A DNA stretch of 64,000 nt from Metallyticus violacea. Its lineage: Eukaryota; Arthropoda; Insecta; Mantodea; Metallyticidae. Within the stretch, counting starts at the first letter, position 1. Every line of letters starts with the position of its first letter. The notes beneath the pieces were generated by a model. It searched no databases. It saw only the letters and a list, made by a program, of their open reading frames with translations, and was not told the origin of the DNA. Shown here piece after piece: positions 46,431-57,518 of this stretch. A program made the position numbers and the translations under genes. The DNA lies in assembly GCA_030762175.1 (NCBI GenBank), contig CM060831.1:144413501-144477500 (forward strand), given 5' to 3'.

Positions 46431-47934
46431 TAGTTCTTGCCCAATACTTACCCTCTTTCCATATTCATCTCCCTATCCATGCTAGAATGCTTTTTTTATC
46501 TGCGTCATGTTCATGTTGGTAGAGACAGGCAAGGAAGTTTTCGAGAATAATGTGATGTAATTTTTCTAGCGTAGCCGGTTTTGCTCTTGTTATTAGGAGG
46601 CAAAGATTGCTTTTGTAGGGCCTTTATTCCAACTTTTTATGACCTAAATTCTCTCCCTTAACCCAACCCAGAGACTTTCTTACTATGGAGGTTTGTTAAG
46701 GTGTATTCATTGTATTGTAAATATTTTAATGTTACTTTTAAGTTGCCTGTTTTTGTTTAGCAGAAAGTGGAACTTGTTTTTGAAGGTGTTGTCAGATCAT
46801 ATGGCTATGGGTATTTTAAAATTGCTTTAATTGAGATTTTGTACAGTGTAGCTAATAGTCCGATAGTTTTACGTTTTAAAAGTATAATTATATGGAACAA
46901 AATTTAACTTTTATGTTGTTAAGTTTTATTTTCACACTTTAAGATTTGTTTATTGTTAAATAAATCACGACATTTGGAAAATATCTTCTGCCCTATCGAA
47001 AGTTAATTTTCTCTGGTCACATTCTGGGGGTTTTCCTTCTAGCATACTTCATAATTCAACTGTCTAGCAGCTGCGGGGGCAGTGTGCAATTAAACATTAT
47101 AAATAATTTATAACTGAAAAGACGAGTTGCAATACAAAATGCTAATATTTTATTAAAGCGGCGCTGGATTCATCAAAGTTGTAAAACTCTGGTAGATAAA
47201 TAAATCAATTTCTATAAATATTGTGTTTGCTTACATTACTTTGTATAAGGTGTACACATTAGCGGATATACAAGTTGAACTTTTGTTTTGCAGTAATAAA
47301 ATAGAGAAATTTACATTTTTTGACTCACTCTGGCATATCCGGTTATTGGTACAAAAGGGCGCATAAAATTTAATTTGCGATATTTCCATTGTATTGATAA
47401 ATCATAGCTGGTATAAAACCTAGATAAGATAAAATAGCGTGTGATACTGTTCTTAAGTTTATTTAATCTTTTAGGGCCACCAGCTTTGAAAGAACGATTA
47501 GATTACGGTCTGTTTTGAGATGGACCTATTAATAACACCCAAACAAGTAGAACGTCACAACAGAAGCCCTTGAATGCCACGAATTTTTCCAGTCTTTCAA
47601 CTGCAGTGAACATAAATATTGATGGACAGGCATGTTGTGGCAAGCGATTGAAAAGGGAAATGAAGTGATTCTGCAATATGCGGTCGGAGGGATGAGGACC
47701 CTTCCAAATATTTGCCGAAGTTCTTCCCTCGCCAGTGTAATCCCCTGAATGGCCATCAATAACTTGATGCGGCTTACCATTTCCTCCTCCTTGCTATTCA
47801 CAAAGAGAGGAAACAAAAATATCACATCCTCGAGTGCTAACATCTAGCGTCTTTACTGTCGAGGCAAAAGTTATCACCCATGTCCTAGCTTAGGCCAGTG
47901 GGCTAAATTTGCTACCCTAAAAAGAGATTTTGCA
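46431..47934. other. Unannotated spacer
   Basis: A 104-codon minus-strand frame at 47529-47843 (MLALEDVIFLFPLFVNSKEE at its start) lies in a GC-richer stretch. I recognise no family and do not call it. Confidence 0.45.
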
Positions 47935-48404
47935 TAAACTAGTTCACTCATGTGACGTCATCTTAAAATTGACCATTGAAACGGAACAAAATTTTGAATT
48001 TTGACCAATCGCAGCCGAGTTACCAAGTAAAATTATCCAGAAAAAAAAATTATCAAATCCGTTTTATCACGCGATGTGCATTTCTCTTGTGGCCAGTGTA
48101 GCCAACTCTATACCTCCACTATATAATTCCTGAACACACATTACTAATCACTTTTGCTAGAGGTGGTGGGGAGCTAATGATAGCAACAAAAGCATGGACA
48201 ATCGACAATCAACGCAAAATGTAGGGTTCTTCAAAGCGTTTTAATGATGCGTCAAATATGTAAATTGGTCTTATCATTATGAATTCCAAACCACAAAATA
48301 TAAAGAAAAATAGAGACACTGTATGTTTTATTTTTTTTTTTTTTTTTTTTTTTTGTTAGTTCTCAGTTGGTATTAGAAAATCGAACGGTTGCGATTGTAA
48401 TAGT
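47935..48404 (-). repeat. RepB copy 2 (unknown dispersed repeat, longer form)
   Basis: Inverse of copy 1 at 42.3-42.7 kb, with an additional internal segment of about 100 bp. The extra part contains tgacgtca, a perfect CRE-type palindrome, next to an inverted CCAAT (gattggtc). A T-run of about 25 (48329-48354) has expanded inside it. No coding capacity is visible. Confidence 0.8.
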
Positions 48405-49234
48405 CGACTTTTGTCCATTTCAGTCTCATGTTTTCTGAATAGGTAGGTATTCATAAGTGTAATATTTTATACAAGTGTTAATATTCTCTGCGCGAATATC
48501 ACTTTTATTTTTATTCTATTCATGAAATAATCCCAAAGATGTTATTTTGATCTTCTCTATTAGCATTATTGACAATCCGCATTCTTCTTTGGCGAGATTA
48601 TTTGAAAATAAGTACAGGTATACAATTATTACAATTTTGTAAGCTTAGTACAGAGCAATTATATTTAAATTCTTATTTTGTTCGTTAAACATTCCTAATA
48701 AATATCACTCGAGGGTCTGAGCTTTCCAGGTAAAGTCATTCATTTCGTTCCTGACCCTCTTGTGATATTATTTGCGAGAAGTTACAAAGGATCTTGAACC
48801 TTAACTTGTTTCATTCTTTTCTTGGCACAAAAAAGTTAGAAATTGGACACATCAATGCAATTAAAAACTTCATATCATATGATTACCGGGGTCTAGATTT
48901 GACGATCTAAAGTTGCTATAAATTACACAGAAAATACTCCAAAATATATGAAAAAATTACGTAAAAGATGTACAAATAAATGTTTTGTAAATTAACTATA
49001 TCTCACTAAGTTCAAAAATATGATTTTAAAATCACGGGGGGGGAAAAAAAAGGTTACCTATATGACATATCGTATACCAAGCGGATTAAACCGCTTTCCC
49101 TTTGAGGGGGGGAAAACTGTACGCCTAATTTGCATTAGAAAAAAGTTTTGTTATTCTCCTCGCTCCTTCATTTTCTTTGATACGTTCTTCATTCTTTACT
49201 TCATGACTTCCCATAATTAGTTCAAAATTTTATT
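48405..49234. other. Unannotated AT-rich spacer
   Basis: No recognised feature. Confidence 0.55.
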
Positions 49235-49330
49235 TTCTCATATAGATCGGCCGACCAATGCACCTTCCACCGTTCGGATAGCTGAAAATTCCCCACCCGC
49301 GGCGCCATTTTCTTCCAGTAAGTTGCGAGC
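49235..49330 (+). promoter_or_regulatory. GC-rich patch ending in GTAAGT: candidate promoter/first exon
   Basis: In an otherwise AT-rich area the sequence gatcggccgaccaatgcacc, cccacccgcggcgccatttt, cttccagtaagttgcg combines a CCAAT box, CpG-rich DNA, a YY1-like core (aaaatggcgcc on the minus strand) and a perfect gtaagt donor. This would fit a non-coding first exon with its promoter. No downstream coding exon is identified, so it may also be chance or a repeat piece. Confidence 0.25.
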
Positions 49331-49634
49331 GGGATTTTGATAGTGATATCTCATGAAATAGTGAATTGGTGTTGTGAAATGGTGAGAAATTCACTGCAAT
49401 GTCGTGTATTCATCTTCAAGGCATACATCAGACAGAGGAATCATGTGGCAGAAAACTAAGATATTACATGCTCACAGAAGAAAAGTTTTATGCATTAAGA
49501 GTTTTTATTTGAGCCCTATTAATATGTGATGTTTATATCTGAGGGACAATACAAAATAGAGTATAACCAACTAACCGTCAAACTCTGGAGGAACTCAAAA
49601 CGAAGTTAGGTTCATTAGTGATTATGTATCAGTG
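49331..49634. other. Spacer, no feature
   Basis: No recognised feature. Confidence 0.5.
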
Positions 49635-49952
49635 ATACTTGTCTAAGTCGGTCCTGGTGGTGTAGTGGTTACCATACTTGCCTTCTAAACCCAAGATCGC
49701 GGGTTCGAACCCGGCCAGGAGCGATGGATTTTTTTCGGGCGTAAAAATCCTAAGTATGGCTTCCTTCGAAGGGAAGTAAAGCCGTGGGTCCCGTGTCGTA
49801 CATTTACGGCACGAAAAAGAACCTTAAGCCTGAAAGAGAAGCCTCTGAGCAAAATTTGTCGGCCGTTTCACGCCCTGGGTTGAATGGAACGCTGATGACC
49901 TGAGATGTTAAAGAGCGTTCATAAATCAATCAAAAAAAAATACTTTTCTAAG
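49635..49952 (+). mobile_element. SINE1 copy, full length with target duplication
   Basis: A tRNA-like head (ggtcctggtggtgtagtggt, B box gggttcgaacccgg) is followed by the body and an A-rich tail (aaatcaatcaaaaaaaaa). The flanks atacttgtctaag (49635-49647) and atacttttctaag (49940-49952) are a 13-bp duplication with one mismatch. This is a good reference copy for the family. Confidence 0.97.
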
Positions 49953-50137
49953 ATGTGTATTGTGTGTCAGGGTAAGGAGGGTGAGTGCTAAATTCTGTTA
50001 TTCAATATGTTGTACATATCTAAGTTTTAAAATGACGAAGCTAACAAGAAAATACCGGAGGCAACACGAGCTTTAACGGCCGAGAATGCGATCCGGAATT
50101 TTCAACTGCTTTCAATGTAGCATTTTCCAATTATAGG

Positions 50138-50190
50138 ACGGTGTGCGGTACCTCAGTAGTAAAAACGGGCGTTAAACATTAATTAAAAAA
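50138..50190 (+). mobile_element. SINE2 3'-end fragment
   Basis: Only the last 50 bp or so (gtacctcagtagtaaaaacg, ggcgttaaacattaatt) and an A-rich tail are present. It is a strongly 5'-truncated insertion. Confidence 0.8.
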
Positions 50191-50689
50191 AATAATAAGT
50201 CAAGCAGACCAGATTTCCAGCTTTGTGAAGGGTTCTTTTTCTTCCATTGGATGTATTCGTAGTAGATACTTAAGACACTGGGGCCTTAAAAAAATTGACC
50301 AGCAAACTGACAGTTATCCACAGAGCCTGGAAGTTACACAAAATGCTTTTCTATCTGGGTGGGTATATATAAGAGGCAGACAGATGTGAATATATTTACG
50401 TACATTTGGGGTCGGTAGGGTCAATTTTTATTTTGCCTGTTTTAGATTCTGTTGCCTACATCAAGGTTTAAAAACTTTTTTGTCTTTTTTAGATCGTTAT
50501 GGACTTTTCTGCAATTATCTACGAACTTTAAAAAGAACAAAGAATTTCAATATACTGAAGTGAGAAAATCTATAAAAATTAAACGGAATGTTCAGCTCAC
50601 AAAATTTTCTATTTAAAATCTTATTATACATTTATTGCTTTTAAAACAGTCAAAAACTTTCTTCTCAATCCATTCACTAACTCTCTTTA
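50191..50689. other. Unannotated AT-rich spacer
   Basis: No recognised feature. Confidence 0.55.
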
Positions 50690-51010
50690 AATAGCAGAAC
50701 CTTCATTAGTGAATGGAACGTACGATTATTTCGGGCATGTAAATACCCTGAAATAGAGAATGGTTTTGAATAGTCCTGGCGAACAACCTTGTATCGATCT
50801 GCGCCAGACGATTCTTGGAAATTTGTGGTGGTGGTAACTTCTTAGCTACATAAATGTAGCAAACAACTGCAAACGAGAAAGATGAGGGCGGTAAAGCTGT
50901 GCTATAAGCCGTCCCTACAATGTGTTCAATTCGGAAGTAAGAGAGATACTGACCTGATTCCCCTATAAACGCATAAACAGAAAATGAACTTGATTAGAAA
51001 TCACTGCACA
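50690..51010 (-). repeat. RepA copy 2 with a 95-codon open frame
   Basis: Inverse of 6076-6405. On the minus strand the frame from 50993 to the TAA at 50706 is open for 95 codons without an initiating Met. It begins SSSFSVYAFIGESGQYLSYF and includes AVVCYIYVAKKLPPPQ, SKNRLAQIDTRLFARTIQNH and a final MPEIIVRSIH. Copy 1 keeps most of the same residues despite one stop and one frameshift. The sequence just before it, tgatttctaatcaag, could be a splice acceptor. I do not recognise the protein. It may be an exon of an unknown transposon or of a duplicated host gene. Confidence 0.65.
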
Positions 51011-51662
51011 TCTATTTATCATTCACCAGGACTATTGAAACCATTTTACTTTGTCTTGATCAACATGTCCATGATGTCCTAAAAGATGAGTGTTTTGCTG
51101 TAAGTGGTATGGGTACCTCTGAAACAGATTGTTATAAATAGCTTGTTTTAAATATACTCCAGTCACGTCTTTTTTCTATGATGATAAACCTTCTCTCTGA
51201 CAAGCGGCTGACTATGGCAGTTGATACTTGAAAAAAATACCGTGTTGTTCTTATAACCAAGAAAAGTTAGCTCAAGTACTTTAATTGTGTGATAAAGAAA
51301 TTAAGTATCTTAAAAATCCATTTTAATTAATAATTAGTAATACTACTCTCTGTTTCCACTTTTAATAAATACCTACTATAATTCTATTACTGCCTATTTT
51401 CAATATTTTAAGTGACTTAAATTCGCAAAGTTCATTTAATAAATCCGGGTTGTAGATTAATAATATTTGAAAAGTATGTTGACCTGTATTACACGGAATG
51501 AAATGCTACACGCGGAAAAAGGGGTGTAAAACAGAGGTACCAAACTCTCAAGATTAAAATGAAATTTTTGAAGTTTCTTATTTACAAAATGTTAGATAAT
51601 TAAATAAAAATTAAATAAATATTCAGCTTTTTTGCATCGCTAATATAGACATTTTCAATTTG
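51011..51662. other. Unannotated AT-rich spacer
   Basis: No recognised feature. Confidence 0.55.
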
Positions 51663-51715
51663 ATATTATTATTATTATTATTATTATTAATAATAATAAT
51701 AATAATAATAATAAA
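51663..51715. repeat. Self-complementary (ATT)n/(AAT)n tract
   Basis: Eight or nine ATT units switch to about eight AAT units, the mirror image of the tract at 10.85 kb. Confidence 0.95.
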
Positions 51716-52026
51716 TGTAGTGTGTGCATTCTGATTTCATTACTGACAGTACTTGCAATAAACTGGATATGCATATCAACTTTAGCATCCCATAAATTTC
51801 AGAGATATATTCGTGCCTGTTCCTAATAGTTTTGGTTCCAAAACATTTGCCACGATCTTTGATGTTGAAACAAGCTCTCCCCTCGAATGTGAAGAGACAG
51901 ATGTTTCGATTTTCCTAGGTACAGCGCTGATTTACATAGAGCGGGAATTGTAATGAGTTGGGGATTAATGTATGAATAACAAAAATACATTTCAATTTAC
52001 TAATGCATGGGATTTCCATAAATAAT
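51716..52026. other. Spacer
   Basis: No recognised feature. Confidence 0.55.
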
Positions 52027-53165
52027 TACGAGGGTGGAATTATGCGTAAGATTTAGCTAGGGGCTGCATCCATAGAAATGTGAAATAGGTACAAATGAGT
52101 CCTGAAAAGTTCTCGGAATGACCCAAAGATTGCAGCAGTAGTTCCCCAAGAGTTTTGTTATCAAAACCCGCCATCTTCTATAGCAATTATTGTGCAATAA
52201 TAAATGAATTGGTCAAGAATCGTAGTAGCTACGGCTGTCAGGTGTACACGTGGAAAATGGCAAATGTGGAACATAATACACTGCACCATCATTCCAACTA
52301 TTTCCAAGTGCACCACGGAGTTTAAATGCGGCCATAAAAGTTTGAAAGATGACTCACACAGCGAAAGACCAAAATCCGTCACGATGCCAAAAATTATTGG
52401 TAAGATGCATGGCATGGTTCCGGAGGATTGCGTATAAAGGTGTTTCAAATTGCTGAAGTTCAGGGCATTTTAGGGGAACGCGAATTACACATTTTGTGGG
52501 AAGAATTGTGGTTGAAAAATTATCGTTAAGATGGGTGTCACAACCGGTGATTGAGGATCAAAGGCAAATGAGAACGCAAATCTCTCAGCAAAGTTTAGCC
52601 CGTTTTCAGAGAGATCGCATAGATTTCTGACCTTTTTTCTTTTTTTGAATCGTGTTTAACGCCCGTTTTTACTACTGAGGCACCACAGGCGGTGAACACT
52701 GATGATACACGAGATGAAATGATATATTGGGAAAGGGGTTTTTTTTTCAGAAAAGAAACGGCCCAGGCCCTAATTTAGGGTATCTCTCCGGCATTTGCCT
52801 TTTATGAGGACAGAAAATACTGGAAAAAACCTCGGTTGGGGAGGACGGTCCTGGCAGGATTCGAATCCCAGACCTTCCGCTCACGAATCCGTGCCTTAAC
52901 GACCTAGGCCACTCGTGGCTGTTTGACCAGTGATGAACCATGGATGCTCTACCACACGCATGAAACAAAACAGCAGTCTAAACAATGGAAGCGGCACGAT
53001 TCTCCACCGCCAAAGAAGGCCAAGTGTGTGAAAGATTTTGGCGTCTGTTTCCTGAGGTGCCCAGGATGTATACAGCTAATTGGTTATCTCCCCATCATCG
53101 GAGCCACTTATACTAACTTTTGGACAAAAAATACGCGAGAAAAGGCCGGGTTTATCAAAGAAGAA
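52027..53165 (+). pseudogene. mariner B copy, interrupted by SINE2
   Basis: It starts at an end-like tacgagggtgg. The plus strand reads EFKCGHKSLKDDSHSERPKS and then VTMPKIIGKMHGMVPED, the DNA-binding half of a mariner ('RG+.S..D....GRP...T....I..+H..V..D'). The frame decays up to RIDF at 52632. A SINE2 occupies 52633-52921. The reading then resumes as LTSDEPWMLYHTHETKQQSK, QWKRHDSPPPKKAKCVKDFG and TKNTREKAGFIKEES. Removing the SINE rejoins the conserved '(V/L)TSDEPW..Y..ETKQQSKQW' first catalytic block. The catalytic Asp (SDE) is present, but the second and third blocks are lost. It is homologous to the minus-strand fragment at 33.6-33.8 kb. Confidence 0.82.
52624..52927 (-). mobile_element. 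SINE2 copy nested in mariner B
   Basis: Full-length minus-strand SINE2. The head is at the right (gccacgagtggcctaggtcg, ttaaggcacgg, B box gattcgaatcc) and the 3' end at the left (cctcagtagtaaaaacgggc, gttaaacacg, then an A-rich tail). The flanks ttctgacc (52625-52632) and tttgacc (52921-52927) are a short imperfect target duplication of mariner sequence. Confidence 0.93.
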
Positions 53166-53370
53166 AGTCATATTGCATCAAAACTCGTGTGGGTGTGTGA
53201 ATGTGGGCAACACTACCATTTTTGTCAAAAAATGACTTACCCAACGTAATACTGCAGTAGAGTTTTTGATTTTGTTTGATTTCCGATTCATGTAAACACA
53301 AGTGCCCTGAGAGGGATTGGGGGGTAGGTAATCCATCTCCCTCACCGCTCAAATTGTGTTGTTTAACTTA
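53166..53370. other. Spacer, possibly mariner B tail
   Basis: It may contain the decayed rest of mariner B, but I cannot align it. Confidence 0.35.
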
Positions 53371-53890
53371 TACAGTGTACTATAGTCACGAATCAGAGAA
53401 GCTAGTACTGCACTGAGCTATTGTGACTGGACTTTTTCCTTTGTAAAGGTGTAAAATTTCAAGACCTATACGCACAAAGAGAAAGTAGAAATGCTGCTGA
53501 TCTACGGAGTATGTAGGTTGGCAGATAATGATTACGTTACATTACATTATTGAACAGATTAAATGATTTAGAAAAACATACACTGTAGTGCTATTAAATA
53601 AAAGAGGTCATGCATTTAACACTTTCATATGTGCTGTTTTCTTGACCAAATGGCTAAAAAAACTGCTAGAGAGGGTAATGTATTCTTGAATAAATATATA
53701 TGGTGTCATTAAAAATAAAACAACCTCTAGTCTGTATGTGTTACATTAATGGAGACACAAAAAGTATACCCTCAGCAAGAACTCCCCCATAATGCTAAAA
53801 ACTTCTATTTGAAACAATTTTTCATTTGAAGCATTAGAATAAAGTTATTTTGGGCGAGCAAGATAAATCGGACACACTGTATATTCTGGC
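53371..53890 (+). mobile_element. Non-autonomous Tc-like element with a DUF4817 N-terminal remnant
   Basis: It begins at tacagtgtactatagtca and ends at gataaatcggacacactgta, giving short inverted termini tacagtgt/acactgta. Just inside, one frame reads FKTYTHKEKVEMLLIYGVCR, then LADNDY. This is the 'Y...EK.EMLLIYGECR.NA' start of many insect DUF4817 transposases. The rest of the gene is gone, leaving about 520 bp. Confidence 0.45.
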
Positions 53891-54758
53891 TCTCCTAAAA
53901 AATAGTGTGTTATGATTATAGGACATATTTTGCGTTTGGAATACTCTATGATCAAACAAAAGTTTCAGAACTTTGTTTGTCTTGATACCTCTTTTGCATT
54001 TTAGAACTCTATTAATGAAAATGCTCACCTTGTTCGTTACAAACTCACGATTTTCTGGAAGAAATTCTAGTTGGGAGTCTGAGAATTGAAGTTTTAAATA
54101 TAATTTATATCCTATAGCTTACTGTGTCATTGTAGTTTACTCCTTTATGATTTGCAAGAAAACTACAAGAGATATGTTTTAATGAAAGGTTTTCTTCAGT
54201 TTCGCATCATTAACTTCGAGAACCTTCTCTTTCTTTATCAGTGTAAGTTACGTCAGAGTCGAGTCACAAAGTCTGAAAACTTTTTTACAGGGTCACATAG
54301 CAGGTCAAGGCAAATTGAGACATTTAATATTATTAAATGATTCACATATTTCTCTTAGGAATTCCAGCAGGGGACATGCTAATGGAAAAGAAAAATAACA
54401 AGGCACAAGTAAATGCTCACAGCATAAAAACAAACGTGTGTGCTTTATATGGTTAGAAATACTTCTTCCAAAATAGCCCTGTTCAGAATTGAGAGGCTTA
54501 ATAATGAGAATCAAATAACAAGTTCAGCTATTTCCATGTTTTCGTCTGTTGTACGTAAAAGCAGTCTCTAGGAATCAGACCTTCACTTCACAAAATAAAG
54601 AAACCATAAGATAAAGGCTATAGTAAAATTTAAAAATACTTTGAATGTTTTGCTTTCGATGTGCTTTATCTAATGCTATTTAATTAGAAATAGCATTTCA
54701 ATTCCAAATCCTAGGAGTTACAAATGACATAATTATGAAGTGGGCCGTTTTCTCATTC
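53891..54758. other. Unannotated AT-rich spacer
   Basis: No recognised feature. Confidence 0.55.
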
Positions 54759-55095
54759 ATGAGACAAGCACGGTCCTGGTGGTGTAGTGGTTACCATACT
54801 TGCCTCCTAAACCCAAGATCGCGGGTTCGAACCCGGTCAGGTCCGATGGATTTTTTTCGGGGCGTAAAAATCCTAAGTATGGCTTCCTTCGGAAGGGAAG
54901 TAAAGCCGTGGGTTCCGTGTCGTACATTTGCGGCACGAAAAAGAACCTCAAACCAGAAAGAGAGGCCTCTGAGCAAAATTTGTCGGCCGTTTCACGCCCT
55001 GATTTGAATGGGACACTGATGACCTAAGCTGTTAAAGAGCGTCCATAAATAGATCATTCAACAAAAAAAAAAAAAAAAAAAAAAATGAGACAAGC
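54759..55095 (+). mobile_element. SINE1 copy, full length with perfect target duplication
   Basis: The head ggtcctggtggtgtagtggt, B box gggttcgaacccgg and complete body are followed by an A-tail of about 25. The direct repeat atgagacaagc flanks it at 54759-54769 and 55085-55095 without mismatch. The several short frames of 60-90 codons across it are SINE artefacts and not genes. It is one of the youngest insertions in the window. Confidence 0.98.
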
Positions 55096-56908
55096 GTAAC
55101 ATATGATACGCAGTAGGTATATATATCTGTAACTAAAGTTATTTAGTTGATAACATTATGTTACATGTTGCGTGAAATTTCACCCCTGAGACTTACTAGA
55201 AATTGTCTGGATGATTACAACACTTTCTTGGCATATTGAACTTTTACAGTAACTAAAAATAAGAAATAAAATAATTCTTTTGTTAACAAGATATCAGCCC
55301 AAGCCTGACGCAAGTTGGAGTGCATGACGTCAGAACGCTAGGCAGAACTTAGAATTAGCTACACTATATTGTCGATGCTAAGGCAACTTCACTAAAACAT
55401 TTCATCACTACTACTAATATATAAAATAAGCATACGAAAACCAGGCCTAGAGAGAAACAAACACTTGTGCTAACAGGCATACTTCATGTTCAATACTGGC
55501 GCATGTTTACATAACAATGGAGCAACTAAACATATCTGAACAAGATATTATATCTAAAAAGATCAAATTACCCCACTTTTGCAGGGAAAAAGTTATACAC
55601 AATAAACTGGAAGTATGCTGCAAAATTAAAATATGAAGCCCTCAAGGAAACGTGTATAGGGAATATATTACTAAATAGAAAATGAAAGATTTCCTTAACA
55701 ATGGTTACAAATATGTATATATTCCACTGGTATTTGTTAAAACAAATCAAATATGAAAATCTCACTCAAACACAATGATACAGTTAAGTGAACCTGAAAT
55801 ATTATACATGTGTTTTGAACCAGAAAACTTTATACAAAAGATAAGTCGCTTCCAGCATGACAAAAAGCTTTAATTTCTATAAATACATATAAAATAAAAC
55901 AGTAAATATAAAATTAACGCATCGAAGGCGGTAAAGAACGTTAAACTTAGAAAAAATGAAAATAAATGTCACAAAAAAGATGATAAATGGAATGTACCTC
56001 ACAATAATTAATAATTTTTTCCACTGCATTATTATAAAAATGCATAATTTTATTACATACAAAATCAATAAAACAATAGGGCGCTTTTCATTAAACAAAA
56101 ACGTATAAAACGCTAATTTAAAACCAAACACAAGACTTAATATGTCACTCTGAAAAGGGTTTTAAATTTTACTTTTATTTGAAATGAGAAGTTAAATATA
56201 TTATCTACAAATTTGTTTATTAACAAAAATAAACTTTAGCCAATGTGTTTATAATTTATGCCTAATTTATGCCACTTAAAAATAATATTCGGTGAACCGT
56301 ACAAGCATCGACCACTAGATAGTTACAAGCCGGCGGGAGATGTGTGGTTACTCTTTGATAATTATAATGTGTATTACGTCTCAACAAATGAATTAACACT
56401 TTTTATCGACTAATCATGTTTGAACGCGATTTCAACTTCTTCGGTGTTAAAAAGTACCAAGCTTCAAATGATCTGTAACCCAAGTAATTTTTTTGAAAAA
56501 CGGTATGCTTCTATGAGTACAATTTTTCAAGTAATTTTTAATTGTTGAGCAAATTTGTTTATTTAACTGTAAGAACATAAATTAATGAAGACGTATTAAG
56601 TATGCTTAGAAATGAAAGTACTAAGGAATAACCAGAAGAGAAAACCTTGATTACTGTAATAGGAAATTATTAAATATATAAATGAATATGAAATTTTAAA
56701 ACTATTTACCAAAAGAAACATGTATGGGAAGGGGGATTTATTGGAAGACAGAGAAAATTTTATATCTTTGAGGTGTCGATCATATAATTATTTAGTAGCA
56801 TTGTTCAGTTAATATCAAATAGAATCATAATTTACCTTTTATTTGACGAACCTATAAATGCATAACAATTTCCCAAAAGAGAGCAGGATTTTTACTGCCC
56901 AGAACAAG
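55096..56908. other. Unannotated AT-rich spacer
   Basis: Very AT-rich, with no recognised feature. Confidence 0.55.
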
Positions 56909-57151
56909 TTACAGATTGTTGATGAACCTTTCCTTTACTTCTAAATACTCGGGAATTTCCCTCCGCTCAATGATATAAAATAGAAATTCCAAGGATAGTT
57001 TCTTACAAGGAAGCGAAATCGGCACCGGTACATTCTTGAGGCAGGGAGGTCCTTGGCAGGAAACTCCATACGCTCGTACGGATGATCTCACATAGTGAAT
57101 GGTTACAAGGGGGAAAAGAAACAGGGCAGCCACAACAACATGACAGTCCAT
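56909..57151 (-). CDS. Candidate small secreted-protein ORF or first exon
   Basis: From the ATG at 57151 (minus) the frame reads MDCHVVVAALFLFPLVTIHY, a plausible signal peptide, followed by SVRAYGVSCQGPPC and the second Cys-bearing stretch PVPISLPC. It runs 80 codons to a stop. At 57006-57001 the minus strand contains gtaaga, a good splice donor, so coding may leave the frame after about 48 codons. Upstream in-frame sequence exists, but this Met starts the hydrophobic run. The region is GC-richer than its surroundings. Family unknown. It could be a peptide precursor, a host first exon or chance. Confidence 0.28.
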   Translation of the reverse strand: MDCHVVVAALFLFPLVTIHYVRSSVRAYGVSCQGPPCLKNVPVPISLPCKKLSLEFLFYIIERREIPEYLEVKERFINNL

Positions 57152-57417
57152 CAATTTCCCCCAAGTTAGACGGGGAGTGGAAATGTTCCAAGTGCTGACG
57201 GGTGGAACTGTAAAACGATACCTTACAGGTTTCACTTCGATTCCTTGTTATGATACAGAGAACAAATTTTTTATCCAATTTCATGTAGGGATTTTAGATA
57301 TGTTCCAAAAAGGGCTAGGGATCATTTTTACAGCATTTTAAGCTTTAAGGTCGCTAATCAAGGGAACTCCAGTGTTAAATCACATGTTTATGGCATCTCA
57401 TTGATGAAATTTAACTA

Positions 57418-57418
<1 letters not shown>
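57152..57418. other. Spacer
   Basis: No recognised feature. Confidence 0.5.

Positions 57419-57458
<40 letters not shown>
57419..57458. repeat. (AT)n microsatellite
   Basis: About 20 AT units. Confidence 0.96.
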
Positions 57459-57459
<1 letters not shown>

Positions 57460-57518
57460 CGATAAAAATAAGGGGTATTTCTCTGAACTATTTTGACCAG
57501 CTATATCGAAATTCAAAT

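Noticed and set aside
47529..47843. 104-codon minus-strand ORF
   Set aside because: No recognisable family or repeat copy, and a length still possible by chance in GC-richer DNA.
54735..55027. Several 60-90 codon frames on both strands
   Set aside because: They lie within a full-length SINE1 and recur in other copies (60.3, 61.4 kb). They reflect the SINE sequence.
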